64,000 bases of DNA, taken from assembly GCA_034509425.1 (NCBI GenBank), contig JAVTVJ010000076.1:496001-560000 (forward strand), read 5' to 3'. The stretch is from Eopsaltria australis (Eukaryota; Chordata; Aves; Passeriformes; Petroicidae). The notes below the pieces were generated by a model. The model searched no databases, was not told where the DNA came from, and was given only the letters and a program-made list of their open reading frames with translations. Below are positions 50,425-64,000 of this stretch, piece after piece; position 1 is the stretch's first letter; each line of letters begins with the position of its first letter. The position numbers and the translations under genes are program-made.

Positions 50425-53400
50425 GTACTGCATGCGCTTCTTCCTCACCTCCTTTGTTAGAGTGCATGAACATCACTGGATTTATCGCATAGTTTGCATC
50501 TTCACCATAGATCTTTTTCTACAGCTTGTGCTTATTTTTAACCATGCTTTCACATCTGCACCACTGGAAGATACATGCTACCTTGGTATATAATTTTGGT
50601 CATCCAAAATCCAGTGATGAACACAGGCAATATTTTGATCCATTGGAATGGTGCTCTAAAATATGTTACATAATGTGTACCACATTTTGCAACTGAATTC
50701 AATGTTTGTTTCTCTTTGAGTATGGAAAGTGACCAAGACTTCACTGAAAGCTGTAGTAATTTGTTTTGATTCAGTCACTTTATTCCTTTGTTGTGCATAC
50801 TTAGTTCACTGAGCATCTTTGGGTTTATAGGACAGCTGCCTAAGCCATTCAGAAGAAATAGAGCAAAAAATAATCACCTCGCTCACCAAATCATGGTGAA
50901 GAATGCATCTAAAATTTAGCATTCCCTAGGCTAGCTGTGCTCTGAGAGGACAGTTAGAAAAGCCTAAAATGATGAACATTTCCATAACTGAAATAATGGA
51001 AGATCTTCCTATAAAACATAGTCAGTGATTGCCTCCTGATAAATATTTAATGAAGGAAAGCAGACTATCCAAAACCATATGCTAGTATAACCCAGCTATT
51101 CTTCTAGAGACTACAAGTATAGTAGTAAACCATTTGCAAACAATATTTGGGAGATAGAGTTAGGCACAATTTTTCAAGAGTGCTTCATTTGTTAGGAAAA
51201 ATTCTATCATCTTTTATATTCTAGAATAGAAGAAAAATAATTGTGTTTGGAGCTTTGATCATAGATAGTTTCTACAGAAAACATTTTTCAAAGAAAAGAG
51301 TAATGTGGGAAGAGAAGAGCAGAAGTGTGTAAGTGGAAAGTAAAATGGTAAATTAATGTAAGATACACTAACAGGAAAGAAACCCCAGGGATTAGGAAGA
51401 CAGCTGTGAAAGACACTGCAATGCTATGAAATCAAAAGCTCTATTAAAAAAACCATGAAGACAAGTACTAGCATAGAATGTTACAGATGTGGCAAAACCA
51501 TTCAGAAGATGTCAGTTTATTAGAATGAAAACTGTGTAGCTTCTAGAATTTGTAAAAATGTGCCCAATCAAAGTGGTCAAAATGATTAGTCAAGCTGTTC
51601 AGGCCAGTGCAAGTTTGAGTGAAACACATTAATTAGTACAGTGTTTTATAAAGGTGCAAATATTTGCACAAGGGTGCCAGGCACTAACAGAGCTATCCCC
51701 AATATTTTGATTTCTCTGGTTATGTTGCCTTAAGTTGCATAAGTGGGCAAAAAGTAGTAAAATTCTTCTGGTTCTTTAGGTACAGTGCAAATACGAGTAA
51801 TTTATCTGTACATGACAGTGCTTCTGAGGTTTTAGAATGAGACAATGGAAGAGTTCATTATAGAAAGACTCTTATATGGTGCCCTTAGAAAAGAAGGTTC
51901 CAACTTGAATTAGAAAGTTGAATAAGCAGGTTCTAGGGAATGTTGGGGCCATGGAGTTGAGTGCCTTGCTAACCACAGAGAGAGCTAATTCATTACTGAA
52001 TGGTTGATCTCTGTAGACATGACTACTGTGGAGAGAGGTTGGGAGAATAGGATTATGTTAAGGCTGCTTCGTGCAACCACATACTTAGAAGTCTATAATC
52101 AGGAGAGCTCTGAAGGGCTCCTAAAACTAGGCATTTTTGGCACCTGAATGTATAGTTCTGTACATTCTTTTGCTTTATTGTTGATTGATTGAATACTTGA
52201 TCATCAGATATTTGATGACCTGACATCAGGACTTGGAAAGCTAGGTATTATTCTATTGAGTGTGAATTAACAATTCTCTTTAAGAACATGGTTTCGTTTA
52301 TCTTTATTCTACTTTGATGCAAAATTAAGCTCTAGTCCCTGTATATTTAATCAGTTTGTTTAAATCAACAGTCCAACAAAAACCGTAAAAAGAACATAAA
52401 ATATGAGAAGAGATACAACTCATGATTAAATGCTCTGCACTATACTTTGCTACATGCTGATACAGAGACAACTGATTACTATAATTTGTACTTCCTTCAC
52501 ACTGTGAAATAACATTCAGATGGAAAATATGACAGTTTTCCATGTTCTCAGTACTGTCATCTTTTCCACAGGAATCTGAATAGTTGAGTGTGGAGGAAGA
52601 CATTTGAAATAATATTTCAGCAAATGCCTTTGATGAGGAAAGTGACAGCTTTACAATGGATCACGATTCAATTTCTAAATGGACTCAATATTCTCAGTTG
52701 GAGAGCAGATTTTAGAAAAGTACTGGTCTCATTTTTATTCTAATCCAAGTGGATGTTCTTGCAAGAGTATTTAATGTACACAGCCCTAAATTTCTCAAAG
52801 GCAGTGTATTTCAGGGCTGTATTGTGTTGAAAATTTTGAAGAATTGATCCAGTAAAAGACAGCTGTGATGCTGCCATCTCTGTTGAAGTTGTACTAAAAA
52901 AAAAAATCTTCCAAATATTAACCAGGTATTTTGAAAGGTCCCCCTCTACTCATCTGAATTTCTCAAAACTCTTTTCTTCCATGTTAAACACTTCAATGAG
53001 CTCCAGTCAGAAATAAAAAGGTATCTTGCTTTCGTCATGCAGACTTCCTAGAAAGAGTTCTGCATCAGCATTTGTGAGCCTCAGGTTTGGGGAGGAAATG
53101 ACAGGGATTATTTACTTGTTTTCGTAATTGCTGTTATTGTATCTCAGTGATCCAAATTGGGAATCTGCTGTTGATCTGCAAGAAATTTAGTTTGACAAAT
53201 GACTCTTCCAGAGGAAGAGGAACATGATGCCATGTTCTCCCAACTGAAATGTTTGTGAGCCAGCCAATGCATTTCAAATTGCTGCTCCAGATAATTTGTC
53301 AGCTGCTCCTCAGATGATTGTTTTGTCAAGGCTCATTAAGTTAATAGGCAAAGAATTCATAGGCCAAAGCTTTAGTTGTCTATAATAAATTCAAGTTTAT

Positions 53401-56400
53401 AACCCTTGCTTTTATGGTGGCCTGTCAACTGGGAGATTTGGAGGTCTAGAACAATGTACTCCCATTTTAGGATAAATGTAATTAGTTTTTTGATTGACTT
53501 ATCAGTTCACATGAATTGATACTAAGAGGGCTATGTCAATGTGCAACAGCTGAAAATCTGTACCATTGAAGGCAGGAGTAGAGAGAGAATTTTGGAGTAG
53601 TAAGTTTTCCTTTGAGAGCACCATATGGGAATGGATGTGGAGCATTCATGTTCTGGCCCCTGTCATTATTGACTATTAGCTCTACAGATAAAAGATTATA
53701 GGCAGTGAAAGGAAATCACAGCTCATGGATGTACCTCTCCTTCTACAAACATGAGACTTTGTTTCGACACTGTGTAACACAAAATGTGTTCCCAGGCTTT
53801 GCAGTGAGAACTTCATTACATTAACCTCTACAAAGACACACTTGAAAAATGCTTTGGTGTTTTCCCAGAATTCACTTCCATGCTGTCACTGAACTATTTC
53901 TGGCACTCCAGTTGCCAGTATACTTTTTAGTAAATGGCTGCCCTGAAATTGTTGGCTTTTTGAGTTTTTTTTGTTTTTACTCTATAGGAATTTGCTTTTT
54001 TTATAAGTCTCTGATCATGTGATCACATTATTTTTTTTCTTTGGAGTACATGTAGGGAAGGAACTAATGGTTGGATTTCATTTCAAGATATTTGACGAAT
54101 CAGATTCATGACAGCAGTTTTTAGAACCACCTCTACTTTCTTTGAGATGGGGATTAGGGAGAGAAGATAACTTTGGCATGAGGCTCAAGAGCAGAGTCTT
54201 GAAGAAAACAGCATGCCATTGTGATAGGTATTCAAGGGTAACTCAAGAGCATTGCTTAACACTTAAGAGCCACAGGAATAAGTGTGCTGAAATGGGTGCA
54301 GGGCATTTGGGTAAGGAGACTGTAACATCCAAAATCTTAATGATGTGTGATGCTGCTTCCAGTGTGTGGCTGAGTCCCCACAGCCTCCCTGTTGGCACAG
54401 AAGGGTCACCACGCTCCTGTGGTCTCTGCAGCCAGCCTGGTGTATGTCTGCAGCCCTAAGCACTGCTGCCTGTGGTCCTCCCACTTCATTTTGGGGATCC
54501 GTGGGATCTCTCCATAGGCCATGAAGGTGACTGAGGAGATGCTGATCACTTTTCACAGACCCCAGGAGGAAGTTAGGTAGCTGCACACAAAGGTGAGAAT
54601 GGTAAGTCTCCCTGGTAGTCACTCTCTCATTATTAATATCTGCACAGCCTTTTCCTTCCCAGTAACTAACCCGCTGGGAGCAAGCTTATTGTCAAAGTGG
54701 TGCATATAACTGTACTTGTGTATGCCTGCCTTCCAGGGAGGCTCTTGTCATCTTTATTGAAATTCACATTGTACAGGAGTACTCATCATCCCCTGTTCAA
54801 TCCCATGTGTTTAATATGGGAATTATATCTCCCAAAACACATCTTGCCGTATTTTGTATTTTTTGAAATGCCTGGCAACCTGAAAATGGGGCCTATCAAA
54901 CAAGTAGTAAAATAGCAATGATATTATGAAATCGAGTCTTCAATTTGCCCCACATAAACACAACCACCTTTCTTGAATTTAAAAACAACTTCTATTGTTT
55001 AGTTCTCTTTGGTTACCTTTTTTATTATTTTGGTATAAATTTCAAATACTAATTACAAAATGGGAAAATAGTCTGTTTGGCTCAAATGGATGCAAATGCT
55101 CAAACATTTAAAACAGGAATTGAAGCATCTTTGTACTTCTTATTTTAACAACTTCAGATCAGCTTCTAGATTGATCTGCATTTTACATAATCCAATCACA
55201 GACAGCAAGTTTATATATAATGAAGTATTGCTACTAAAAAACATTGCTCAAAGATGGTGGAGATGAATAAGTACACAATTCTTTCTATGGATTTTTGAAC
55301 TAAAAAATAGGCAATACTGATGTTCAGCTTATTCAGTGTCAATAAAAACAAACTAAACTTATAGTCATAAAATTCCCCCATCTTTTGAAAGCATAACATA
55401 CCTGGTTAAAATAATTCTTAGTGAAGTAGCTCCCTAAAATCATAAAATGGCATTTTAAAAAGTTAATACAGTGGGTTCTTGTTTTGAGAAGTGATTTTTA
55501 AGGCATACCTATTTGCAAATTTAGGCATTCAGAGGCACAGAGCCCACAGCAACCTTTAAGCCATTTGACATTAAAGTGGTCATCACAAGGGCTGGCTTGG
55601 GTGTTGATGTTCATACTGATGGGAATTGAAGCATCTTGTTATTGTTGATTTCAGTGAAAATCATCTATGTAAGTGCTGTAGCCTTCACTCCCTGAACTAC
55701 ATCTTTAGCAATAAAAGCACTTCTTTAACTCCTAGACCTCTCTAAAAATAAGCTTGGAGACCTTGACTCACTGGCAGGAGCACACATCTCAATGGGTGGC
55801 AGGATGCAGCCCAGATGCATACAACTACATGCACATTATGCTTGACAGGGTTGTGCTGCTCCTGAAAACACCTTCAGATCTGCAATAGTTTCTAGTTATA
55901 AGACAAAACACCATCAGCATAAACTGTGTTGATTAACTGTCTACAGCTTAAATGCAGTGTTCTCTGTAGATTGTCCCTGCTTGTGAATCAGCCTCCTGAG
56001 GCCTTTAAATTATTTAAGGATCTTTTGGAAACGGTAGAAGTTAATTGTGGATTTTCTTTATCACTTTCAATTAACAAATTAGAAAGTCTTAACTGGAACA
56101 GTTTCCTATAATTTCTGTTTAATCCTGACTGAAGTGTTCTCTTCAAGTAAATGATGCAGTCATATAACTGTTAGGGTTAATGAAAGAAAAATGATGCTGC
56201 CTTTCAATCTCAGCTCTCATGCTATTTTGCATGCGTGAATCTCTGACCCTAATAAGCACAAACATTCCTATAAACTCACTTACGTGCTTTCATTTTTTTA
56301 ATGAGGAGTCTTCTATTTTGGATGCTATTAATTAAAATTGCTAGGAAGATGCAACTTTCAAAAACTCAAAGAGATGCTTGCAGGAGAATCTTAACCTGTA

Positions 56401-59400
56401 AAGGCATAAAAGCTCCACAGTTCAAGTGTTTAATTATGTAAAGTTGCAGAAGCCTTTCAGGTCAAGATGGGGTGCTTCAGGTTAGAGCTGCTGGGCTTTA
56501 TTTGCAGTTGTGCTGCTGACTAATTCTCTTCAGTTGAGCAAGTCACTTAATTCCACTCATTTTACTTTGTCAGTAAAATAATCTTCCCAGTTATATTAAG
56601 AACAACAACTACTATCGTTAAACAGAATGGAATAAAATTTTAAAAAGAGAAAAATTAAGGTATTTGTTCTGCTCTGTCATGTGGGAAATGTTTCGTATTT
56701 TTTTAATATGGTTTGATTTTCAGAGATAATGTGCTTTCTTGTGCTACAGATCTCCTTTTGTTCACAGTCTGCACCCATGAAAATTAAACTATATATTCTT
56801 AGCTCATAAAATGGACAGAAATATTAATTCAGTTCAGTTAAGTAGCAGTATTTTCTTTACTATGTCTTCACAGAAGGAAAAAAACCAGTTCTCAGTAAGA
56901 AAACATCTTTAAATCACTAGTATTAAAATTGTCCTGCTGTTTTGATTACAAGCAGAGCTACAGAGAGACATCTGTGAACAAAGGAAAGATGTCTCCTTCC
57001 TTTCTGTGCCTGTCAACAAGTTCTGAATCTCAGTCTCTAAGTCACAGAAAATGTTCCCAAGGTATCAGAAGTCGGTTTGTAGCTGGTGTTTTGGATTAAT
57101 GGTGAAGACTGGAACCAGGAGACTAGACAAGTATCAGGCTACTTTTAATGGGTTTGTACCTAAGGATTTTGGCCAGCGCATTCAGCCCCGGGCATGGGGA
57201 GCTTGTGGTGGACCATGACTCTCCAAATTGAAGTTGTGCCTGATGTCTGCCTCAGAGGCTGCCATTCACCACTAAAGCTGGCTACAGCACTTACTGCCTA
57301 AATGCAGGGCGGGAGTGATGCTTCTGGCCAGCCCATGAAAACCCAGTCAGTTCCTAACCAAGTTCACACAACAACTTTCTTGTTTGAAATGGTCATTTCT
57401 GTGAGATATGTTATTGCTTTCAATATCCATAAGCAGCCTCTGAAAATCACCTTGAAACAGTCCTTCCAAAATGACAGAGTGCTAAACTCAAACACAATGT
57501 TCAAATTCTTCCGAGTGTTGGGAGAAATTTAAACCCATATATTGGTTCCCTATCTGGTTCAAGTATACTCAGAATAAATGACAAAAATTTGTCAGAAAGT
57601 GTCATTCTGCTAAGGAGTGTTGCAGTAACAAGCTACTGGAACCATTCACTAATTCAAACTTTGTCCACAGTGACAATTATTACCTGACAACTGTCTAAAG
57701 GCCACTATGAGAAATGGGTTTGGAGATTTCAGTTTCATTCCTGTGGACAAGTTTCCACATCATAAAAATCACCACTCCATCTGTCACAGTAATTGCTAGA
57801 GTCCTGGCTCATCAGAAAAACTAAGAATAAATTTAACCTGGAGAACAAATTGCTCTTTTTACCCCATGAGAGAATTCTTTGAGCTTAGAAATTAAATATT
57901 ACTGTGGAGGCAGGGTAAATAAAGCTATGCTGTGGCTCCCTATGCTGTGCCTGTTGGGAGAAGAATAGTTTCCAGGGTTGCAACTGCACAGAAAAGAGCA
58001 AGAAAGCTTTCTGGTCAGAGCAAAGAGCTGGAAAATGAGAAATTTGGCTGTGCCACTGACAGGTTGTATGACCTTGGAAAATTAAAACTTCCTTTCAGTT
58101 TTGTGTAATTGTGAAATGGGTGACACATGTCTACAGACACCACCAGCAGCCCTTAGAGCTAAAGGATATTTCCAGCAGGAGATACGCAAGATTTTCTGCA
58201 CTGCTCAGAAAAAGAGTGATCATTGGTATTAAACAGAGTGAAAGAAGGTGTTGTGGAAAGCTACTGGGACCTCTCGCTACAGGAATGTAGTTTGTCAGGG
58301 AAATGTAAAAGAATTATAGCAGCAACAATAATGAACCTTCCCTCAGCCCTGCACTAGTCTTGTTCTACACTACACTCATCCCAGTGGAATAATGTAGTGC
58401 TGACTCAGGCCCCCAGATTTTGTTGTATTTACTTACCACCATTTATTTTTATTTAAATAAGCTCTGTATGTAGATACTTTCAAATATGTCCAGTTCTGTT
58501 CATTTTGTTAAGTCAAATAAGGTCTGACTTTGAACAGGATATATCTAAAAACATGTTTGTGAGGCAGAAATCAGGAGGAAGCAGTCTCTGAGTCTGTGCT
58601 AGGCCAATGATACAGCAGGCCTGTTGGAGGGCACTGTTGTGGGGGGTGTTGCAGAAGTGACTGAGTTGTTTAAATTAGATCCTCCTCTCTTGTTGGTGGT
58701 GATTTCACTTTAAATCTTCTATCCAAAAAGGATAAAATACTAATTAATGAATTAGCCAGAAACAGAAAAATACTAACTCCGGATGTGATGGGATGTGACG
58801 GGATCCACATCCTGTGTGGATGCAAAGATTTCTACATAGTTTTGTTTTCCTTTTCTATTTTCTTTCCTACTATCAGAATATACAAGTACCTTTATAGGTC
58901 TATAAGGATAATAATTATTTCCCATGATAAAGGGAAAATTGATTTCAGTAACCAAAGGTTAAAACAGTGAGGTCACATTTTTCTGCCTTTTCTTTGTTTT
59001 TAAAAGGCCATGCAACCATCATTAAGAGAAATGTGATGAAATCTATTGTTTATTTCTCATATTACTGCAGAAATAGTTATTGATCAGTACTCTTTACATT
59101 TCCTGTTTCAAAAAAAGCATTTGTTGCTCTTTGAAAGTATTGACTATATAACTGGAACCGTCTGCAGAGTTTTTAAAGTGATAAAAGTAATGAAAATCAT
59201 AATACTCAAAACTTTAAGGTGCTTGTTTAAATTTGAGCTGGACTCAAAGTCTCAATATAACTTTGGGAAGTGGTTGTATGTTGTTCCTTGACTCAGTCTG
59301 ACATACAAACACTGCAAAGGAGTTTATCAAAATGGGGAAAACAGAAGAGAACAAGAAATGGTGGAAAATTAAACTCCCCTTTACCTATATAGTGCATTTA

Positions 59401-62400
59401 TGTACATGTGCCACAGTTAGCAAGTTGTTTTTAAATGCCATCTGAATAAATACCATCTGTATTTTAGGTTAAACTTCCATTTTTGTATGGAGAAGATTGC
59501 TGAACTTCTTCTCTTATTGCTGTGGATCCATTTTGATGTAAATACATCTATAAATATTTGTAATGTTGAAAAGATGCAGAAGATAATAAGATCTTCTAAA
59601 ATTACTAAGTGATTCACTAGTCCACTGAGAGAATTCACTGTCATAAAATGAATGATGGGCTTTCAGATAATCTCATCAATTGAAGTCCAACTGACGTCCA
59701 TTAAGACGCAGATTTGGAAGTACCTAAATTACATTTAAGAAGTGAAATCTGAGCCAGTGAAATATGGGCCAAAGATCTATAGGCAAGAATCTCCATTTAA
59801 ATTCTATGGTTTTGCATGCACTTGCTTTGCAAACCACGACAATTTTGCTCTAGATCTCACTTTGGTTATTGAATTCTCTTTCTCTTCACCTTTCAGACAG
59901 AAAGAAGTCTGAGCATATACTTGCTAGAGCCCTTTACCAGCCCCCTTTAACTTCCTAATTAAAGCAATTTCACTCCAGTTCATTCATCTCCATATTTTCT
60001 CACTTTCCTGTTTGGTGTGAGAAACAGTAACTCAGTCCTTCACAAAGAATATTTTAAAGCTATCGCTGTGGGGTTTGAGTGGTTAGAGGTGCTATGTTTT
60101 TGACCACCAAAATTATCCTGTGATTACTTTAAAATTATTTGGTTTGTTGCTTTTTTATTTGTTTGTCTTAACTCCTAATGCTATAACGTAAAGTGAGATC
60201 TATTACTTCAAATCTTCAAAATTACTGTTATAGATTCCATTTCAGTTCAGAATATATATTCAGAGTTGGAAGGATAATTTATGTTATCTCAGCATACTAG
60301 GGTTGTGCCTGTTTTCTGTCAGTTTCTCTTCCAACTCCATAGCTTCTTTTACAAATTTTCACTGTAATTTTTTCATGTTAGTTCAATATTCTAAAAGTGT
60401 GTGTCTGTAGGAAATAACAAAGTTGTTCTATGCCGGAGGACAGAAATGTTTAAGAACATTGATTCATTACTGGGGGCTGTTCAGACACCTACTGTGCAGC
60501 TCTGAGGTTGTAGAGCTCACCTACCACTCCTGTCTTGATACTTGCATTCAAGATTTTCCCCAAACATAATTTTAAAAAACCAACACAACAAATGAAAGCT
60601 ATTCTGAATTTACTGATTATCAATGACCCCAAAAGAGAGGGTACCTTTCTTATCACTACCTGTAGAGGACCTTGGGACCTGACCCAAAATCCTTGGGAGT
60701 TTGAAAATACTGAAACCTTGTTTTGAAAGTGAAAAAGAGAAAAGAAGAGACTCGGAGTTAAATTTTTTGGCAATATAAGTTACACGGTTACTGTACTTCA
60801 GTATAGTTTCTTAAGTGTATTGAGAAGTAGGAAGGGGTGGGCAGGGGGCAGGGAACAGAGGAAAGGGGGAGCAGAAAGATGGATGCTTATTTATTGCACA
60901 CAAGTACAGGGGAAATGCAAAATCCTGAGCTTGAGTTTTGGTGGGAAACATTGAAAAGGCCAGGAAAGAAAGTGCCCTTGATAAACCATGTGTACACATG
61001 CAGAGATATTCAGTGCCAATTTGCAATAATAGGAGACATTGGCATAGGAGTTCATCATAAGCCATAGTGAGCTGCTCTATTGATATGAAGTCACTGGGAA
61101 GAGGTGTTTTTTTTTTTTGTCTACTAAGAAAGAAAAGAAAAGAAAAAAATACATTACATATGCAGAAAGAGTTACAAGCTCTAAACATCCCTGATTTTTA
61201 GAAAGGTCTAGTTATGCAACTGACCTTTCTGAGTTGAACCTAAATTTAGCCAAGTTGTCATTGTAAATTTTTATGTAGAATTTGTTAATGTTTTGGGATT
61301 TAAAAGAATTAATACTTTAAAAGGTTTTTATTTCATTTCTAAAGAACAGCACCAGAAGCAACTACTTTATCTGATTTTTTTTAGTAATGCTTATAGTGCA
61401 TAAAACTACTACTGTTACTGCAGAAAAAGCAAGGTCAGTGGAAGTGACAAAATATTAACATGCATTTTTTAGCTGACAAAGGGAATAGAGGAACTTTTAG
61501 TTTGACTTTCAAAATTAAAATTTTAATATTGTTAAGGAAATATGGGAAGAGAAACTTTAAAGTCCCCAGGGAGATGCAAAGACAATGTCTTTTTCCAGAG
61601 CATTTCCATACGCCATGCAGAAAATGCATCATTTCACAGATAATTGGAATTGTTTGCTTTATCTTCTGAGGATCATTATAGTTCTTGTTTTTGTGATGTT
61701 GAAATCACTACACTTACGAAGTGGGAAGAAGGGAAAAGAATACAACCCTAGCAGCTGAGTTCTAAATAGCAATGATTGTATCTGCAATCAAGCTTTCCTA
61801 AAAAGCGGAGTGAAGCCATCACAGTGTAGAAAGCAAGCACATTGGGATGTGCACCTGAGTGGCACTGGAGCCCACACGGGTGGAGTACCCAGCAGGGAAG
61901 CCAAATACCACTTGCTACTACTCACTGGTAGTACAGTGCCCCTGTGCAGCCCAATTCAAGAGCAAAGTCCTGAGTTGGTTCCAGCCAAGGCAGGTTAGCT
62001 GATGAAGCAGAATAACCTGCTTCCAATAAATGCCCACATTGATTAAAAGCTGACTTGTGTATAATCAGCTACGTGTAGACAGTTCAGCTACTGATCTGAT
62101 GAAGACTGCATAAACTATAATCATAACTCTGAGCCTATTCAAGGTACAGTGACTAAGAGCTGCAGGTAGGAGGACTTGTGTAGTATCTGTGGTAAGAGCA
62201 TGGCTGTACAGGTGAGCTTGAAAGCAGAAGTCACACAGGTTTGGTTAGGATACTAACTCACATGATGCTGTTGTTGCATCATGCAGAAGAGAATTCAATT
62301 GTGACATTTCAGATTCAGCAGTATGAGTGAAGGTTGTTCATTTTTCATATCAAACCTTTACAACCATTTCATTTACTATCCTACTTCAAAGTGTATAAGA

Positions 62401-64000
62401 ATTCTTGTGTTACAAAGATGTCTGAAGTAAGTGATGAATTCATAAATACCTTTGAAATCATAGGTGCTGCCTAGAATATTGAGGCTCAAATGAAACTTCT
62501 TCTGGTTGGTGTGTCCACATGATTTAGAAAGGGAAATATGCAAAGAGAGAAAGTTTACTCCTGATGGAAATTTGAGTGCATTTTTCCTAATGGATTTTGC
62601 CTGGTTTCCCGGATACTTCTTGTAGTGTCATCATTCAACAATTTGCATTCACATTGGTATGCCATGGATTACAGATATGGATCTTTTAGCTAGGGTACTC
62701 AGATTTTCTTTGGAACAAAATATCAAAGATTCAAACCATACTGACAATGATATGAATACAGGAATCATATTCAACTGATTCCTTTTTCTTAGTTTTCCTT
62801 TTTTTTTTTTTCTTCTGATACAGTCTGGTATGATACTATAGTGATTTTAATTAATTCCAAGAAGAGCCGAGTTTTGTGTTTTGACAAAAGTGGGATTAGG
62901 CAGCAGGTGTCTGCAAAGGAAGATCATTACAATACCAAAACCAAATTATATCGCAGCAAACACAGGAGAATTACATGACTTTGTTGGAGTTAAAGCAAGA
63001 ATAACATGGCAACATAATACTACAAGCAGTTTTCATGTCAAGGCTGACTGCCACACCACATGATATCATTCTTTGTAGCATCACAACAACTATTTCTCAA
63101 AAAGCCTCAGTCTATTTAAATGTACTACTGTGTATCCTTCTTAAAGAATAGCATCACATGGCAAATCCCCACATGATTGGACTGGTAAATCTGTTTGCTG
63201 TTGGCTTAAATCAAGCAGCATGGACTGTTGTTTATCAATAAACTTTAAAACACAATGCTGAAATTTAAATTAATTCAGATGCCTCAAAGGTGTAGAATGT
63301 ATCCAGGTCTGTCTTTGGCCCAGAAGAAAGAAATAGGAATGAAACCATTCCACTTTACTTGGGTACAAAAGTTCTCGTTTTTGTATCCAGAGGCAATGAG
63401 TGACAGAACCTTCTTTGGGTTTCTTGATGTGTATTTATCCAACTGTATTTGGAGAATTCCACTGGTTAAAAAATACAATTATTTGAACAGGTATTTACAA
63501 TAATAGTAGACTTCCTTGGCAATTTGGAAGAGAGGTGTAACTTGAAATAAAGTAGTGTATCAAAGGAATTCTAAACATAAGAGCCTATTGCCATGGAATT
63601 TGCTGCCAGTCCAAGATTTGAAAATATGGATGACCATCCAATGCATGGGCTTATCCTCCATAATTTTGTTTTTATCATATAAGTAATCCATATTTCGTAT
63701 GTGAAGTGTCCATTAATTTCAGATGCTCATAGTTTTCAGCAGAATTGCTTGCTCTTAAAAAATAACGTGGAAAGCTGAAGCAAAATGCTGCAATGATAGT
63801 TCAGTTCATGTGCACATGATAAATATAGACAAAGATTCTCATGTTCCAAAATAGCTTCCTCATGTGGCTATTTCTTTTTACAGTGCTAAAAAACAATGGA
63901 ATTCTGCTTGTAGTGCTAGTTAAGGTTAGATGAGTTGCTGATACAAATCCAATTGTGACCATTTGTATTGGTTGATTCTTGTTTCCTTGTGCTTCCCTGT
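50425..64000 (+). other. DLG2: DLG2 intron downstream of exon D (5' part)
   Basis: Starts at GT 50425 and runs to the window end. The next expected exon, leading into PDZ3, was not found. The stretch is AT-rich unique sequence with few recognisable repeats: T-rich tracts (54.0, 61.1 and 62.8 kb) and an A/G-rich simple tract at 61.13-61.15 kb. Slightly GC-richer unexplained patches lie at 54.3-54.6, 57.1-57.3 and 61.8-62.0 kb. I recognise no CR1 copy in these 13.5 kb, unlike the rest of the window. Confidence 0.8.

Noticed and set aside
50425..50593. Open frame continuing from exon D past its donor
   Set aside because: The DLG2 homology ends exactly at the donor, and the extension is hydrophobic and unlike any DLG2 isoform I know. 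It is treated as intron read-through.
50425..64000. Search for the PDZ3 exon and the preceding small exon
   Set aside because: No frame with a PDZ3 GLGF loop or the expected downstream linker was seen. A very small exon could have been missed.
1..64000. CRISPR array, operon, tRNA or rRNA genes
   Set aside because: No regularly spaced repeats, ribosome-binding sites, dense coding or cloverleaf/rRNA sequence were seen. The window is a eukaryotic gene interior.

Overview
The window is AT-rich vertebrate nuclear DNA, almost entirely intronic. It holds four coding exons, all on the + strand, of one gene: DLG2 (PSD-93/chapsyn-110), a membrane-associated guanylate kinase scaffold of the postsynaptic density. 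The host is most likely a bird. The only abundant transposon is CR1, in many decayed copies of several ages, with the typical 3' end and octamer tail. There are two LTR-like blocks, and I saw no mammalian-type SINEs. The assignment to birds is an inference from repeats and intron size; a passerine is possible but not shown.

Layout. 1-22879 is the end of a long intron upstream of the first exon seen here. Exon A (22880-23016) encodes the first half of PDZ2, starting at its GLGF ligand loop. Exon B (32450-32594) completes PDZ2. Exon C (35200-35341) and exon D (50269-50424) encode the Ser/Pro/Tyr-rich linker between PDZ2 and PDZ3. 50425-64000 is intron. The introns between them are 9433, 2605 and 14927 bp. 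Reading phase is kept through every junction and all splice sites are GT-AG. The exons for PDZ1, PDZ3, SH3 and the guanylate kinase domain were not found and should lie outside the window.

Repeats. Eight CR1 segments were recognised: five on the - strand (about 10.7, 13.6, 19.5, 26.5 and 33.1 kb) and three on the + strand (31.3, 38.5-40.8 and 44.0 kb). Two GC-richer blocks (6.36-6.82 and 25.85-26.28 kb) look like solo LTRs on the - strand. There are also short tandem duplications, one diverged 125-bp intronic duplication and two strong hairpins.

Most worth checking are a possible 21-nt in-frame microexon 0.8 kb upstream of exon D, the two hairpins at 2.7 and 20.2 kb, and the unexplained duplication at 3.0/3.9 kb. 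I found no prokaryotic-type system, CRISPR array, tRNA, rRNA or independent protein-coding gene. The many short open frames in the introns are not supported as genes.
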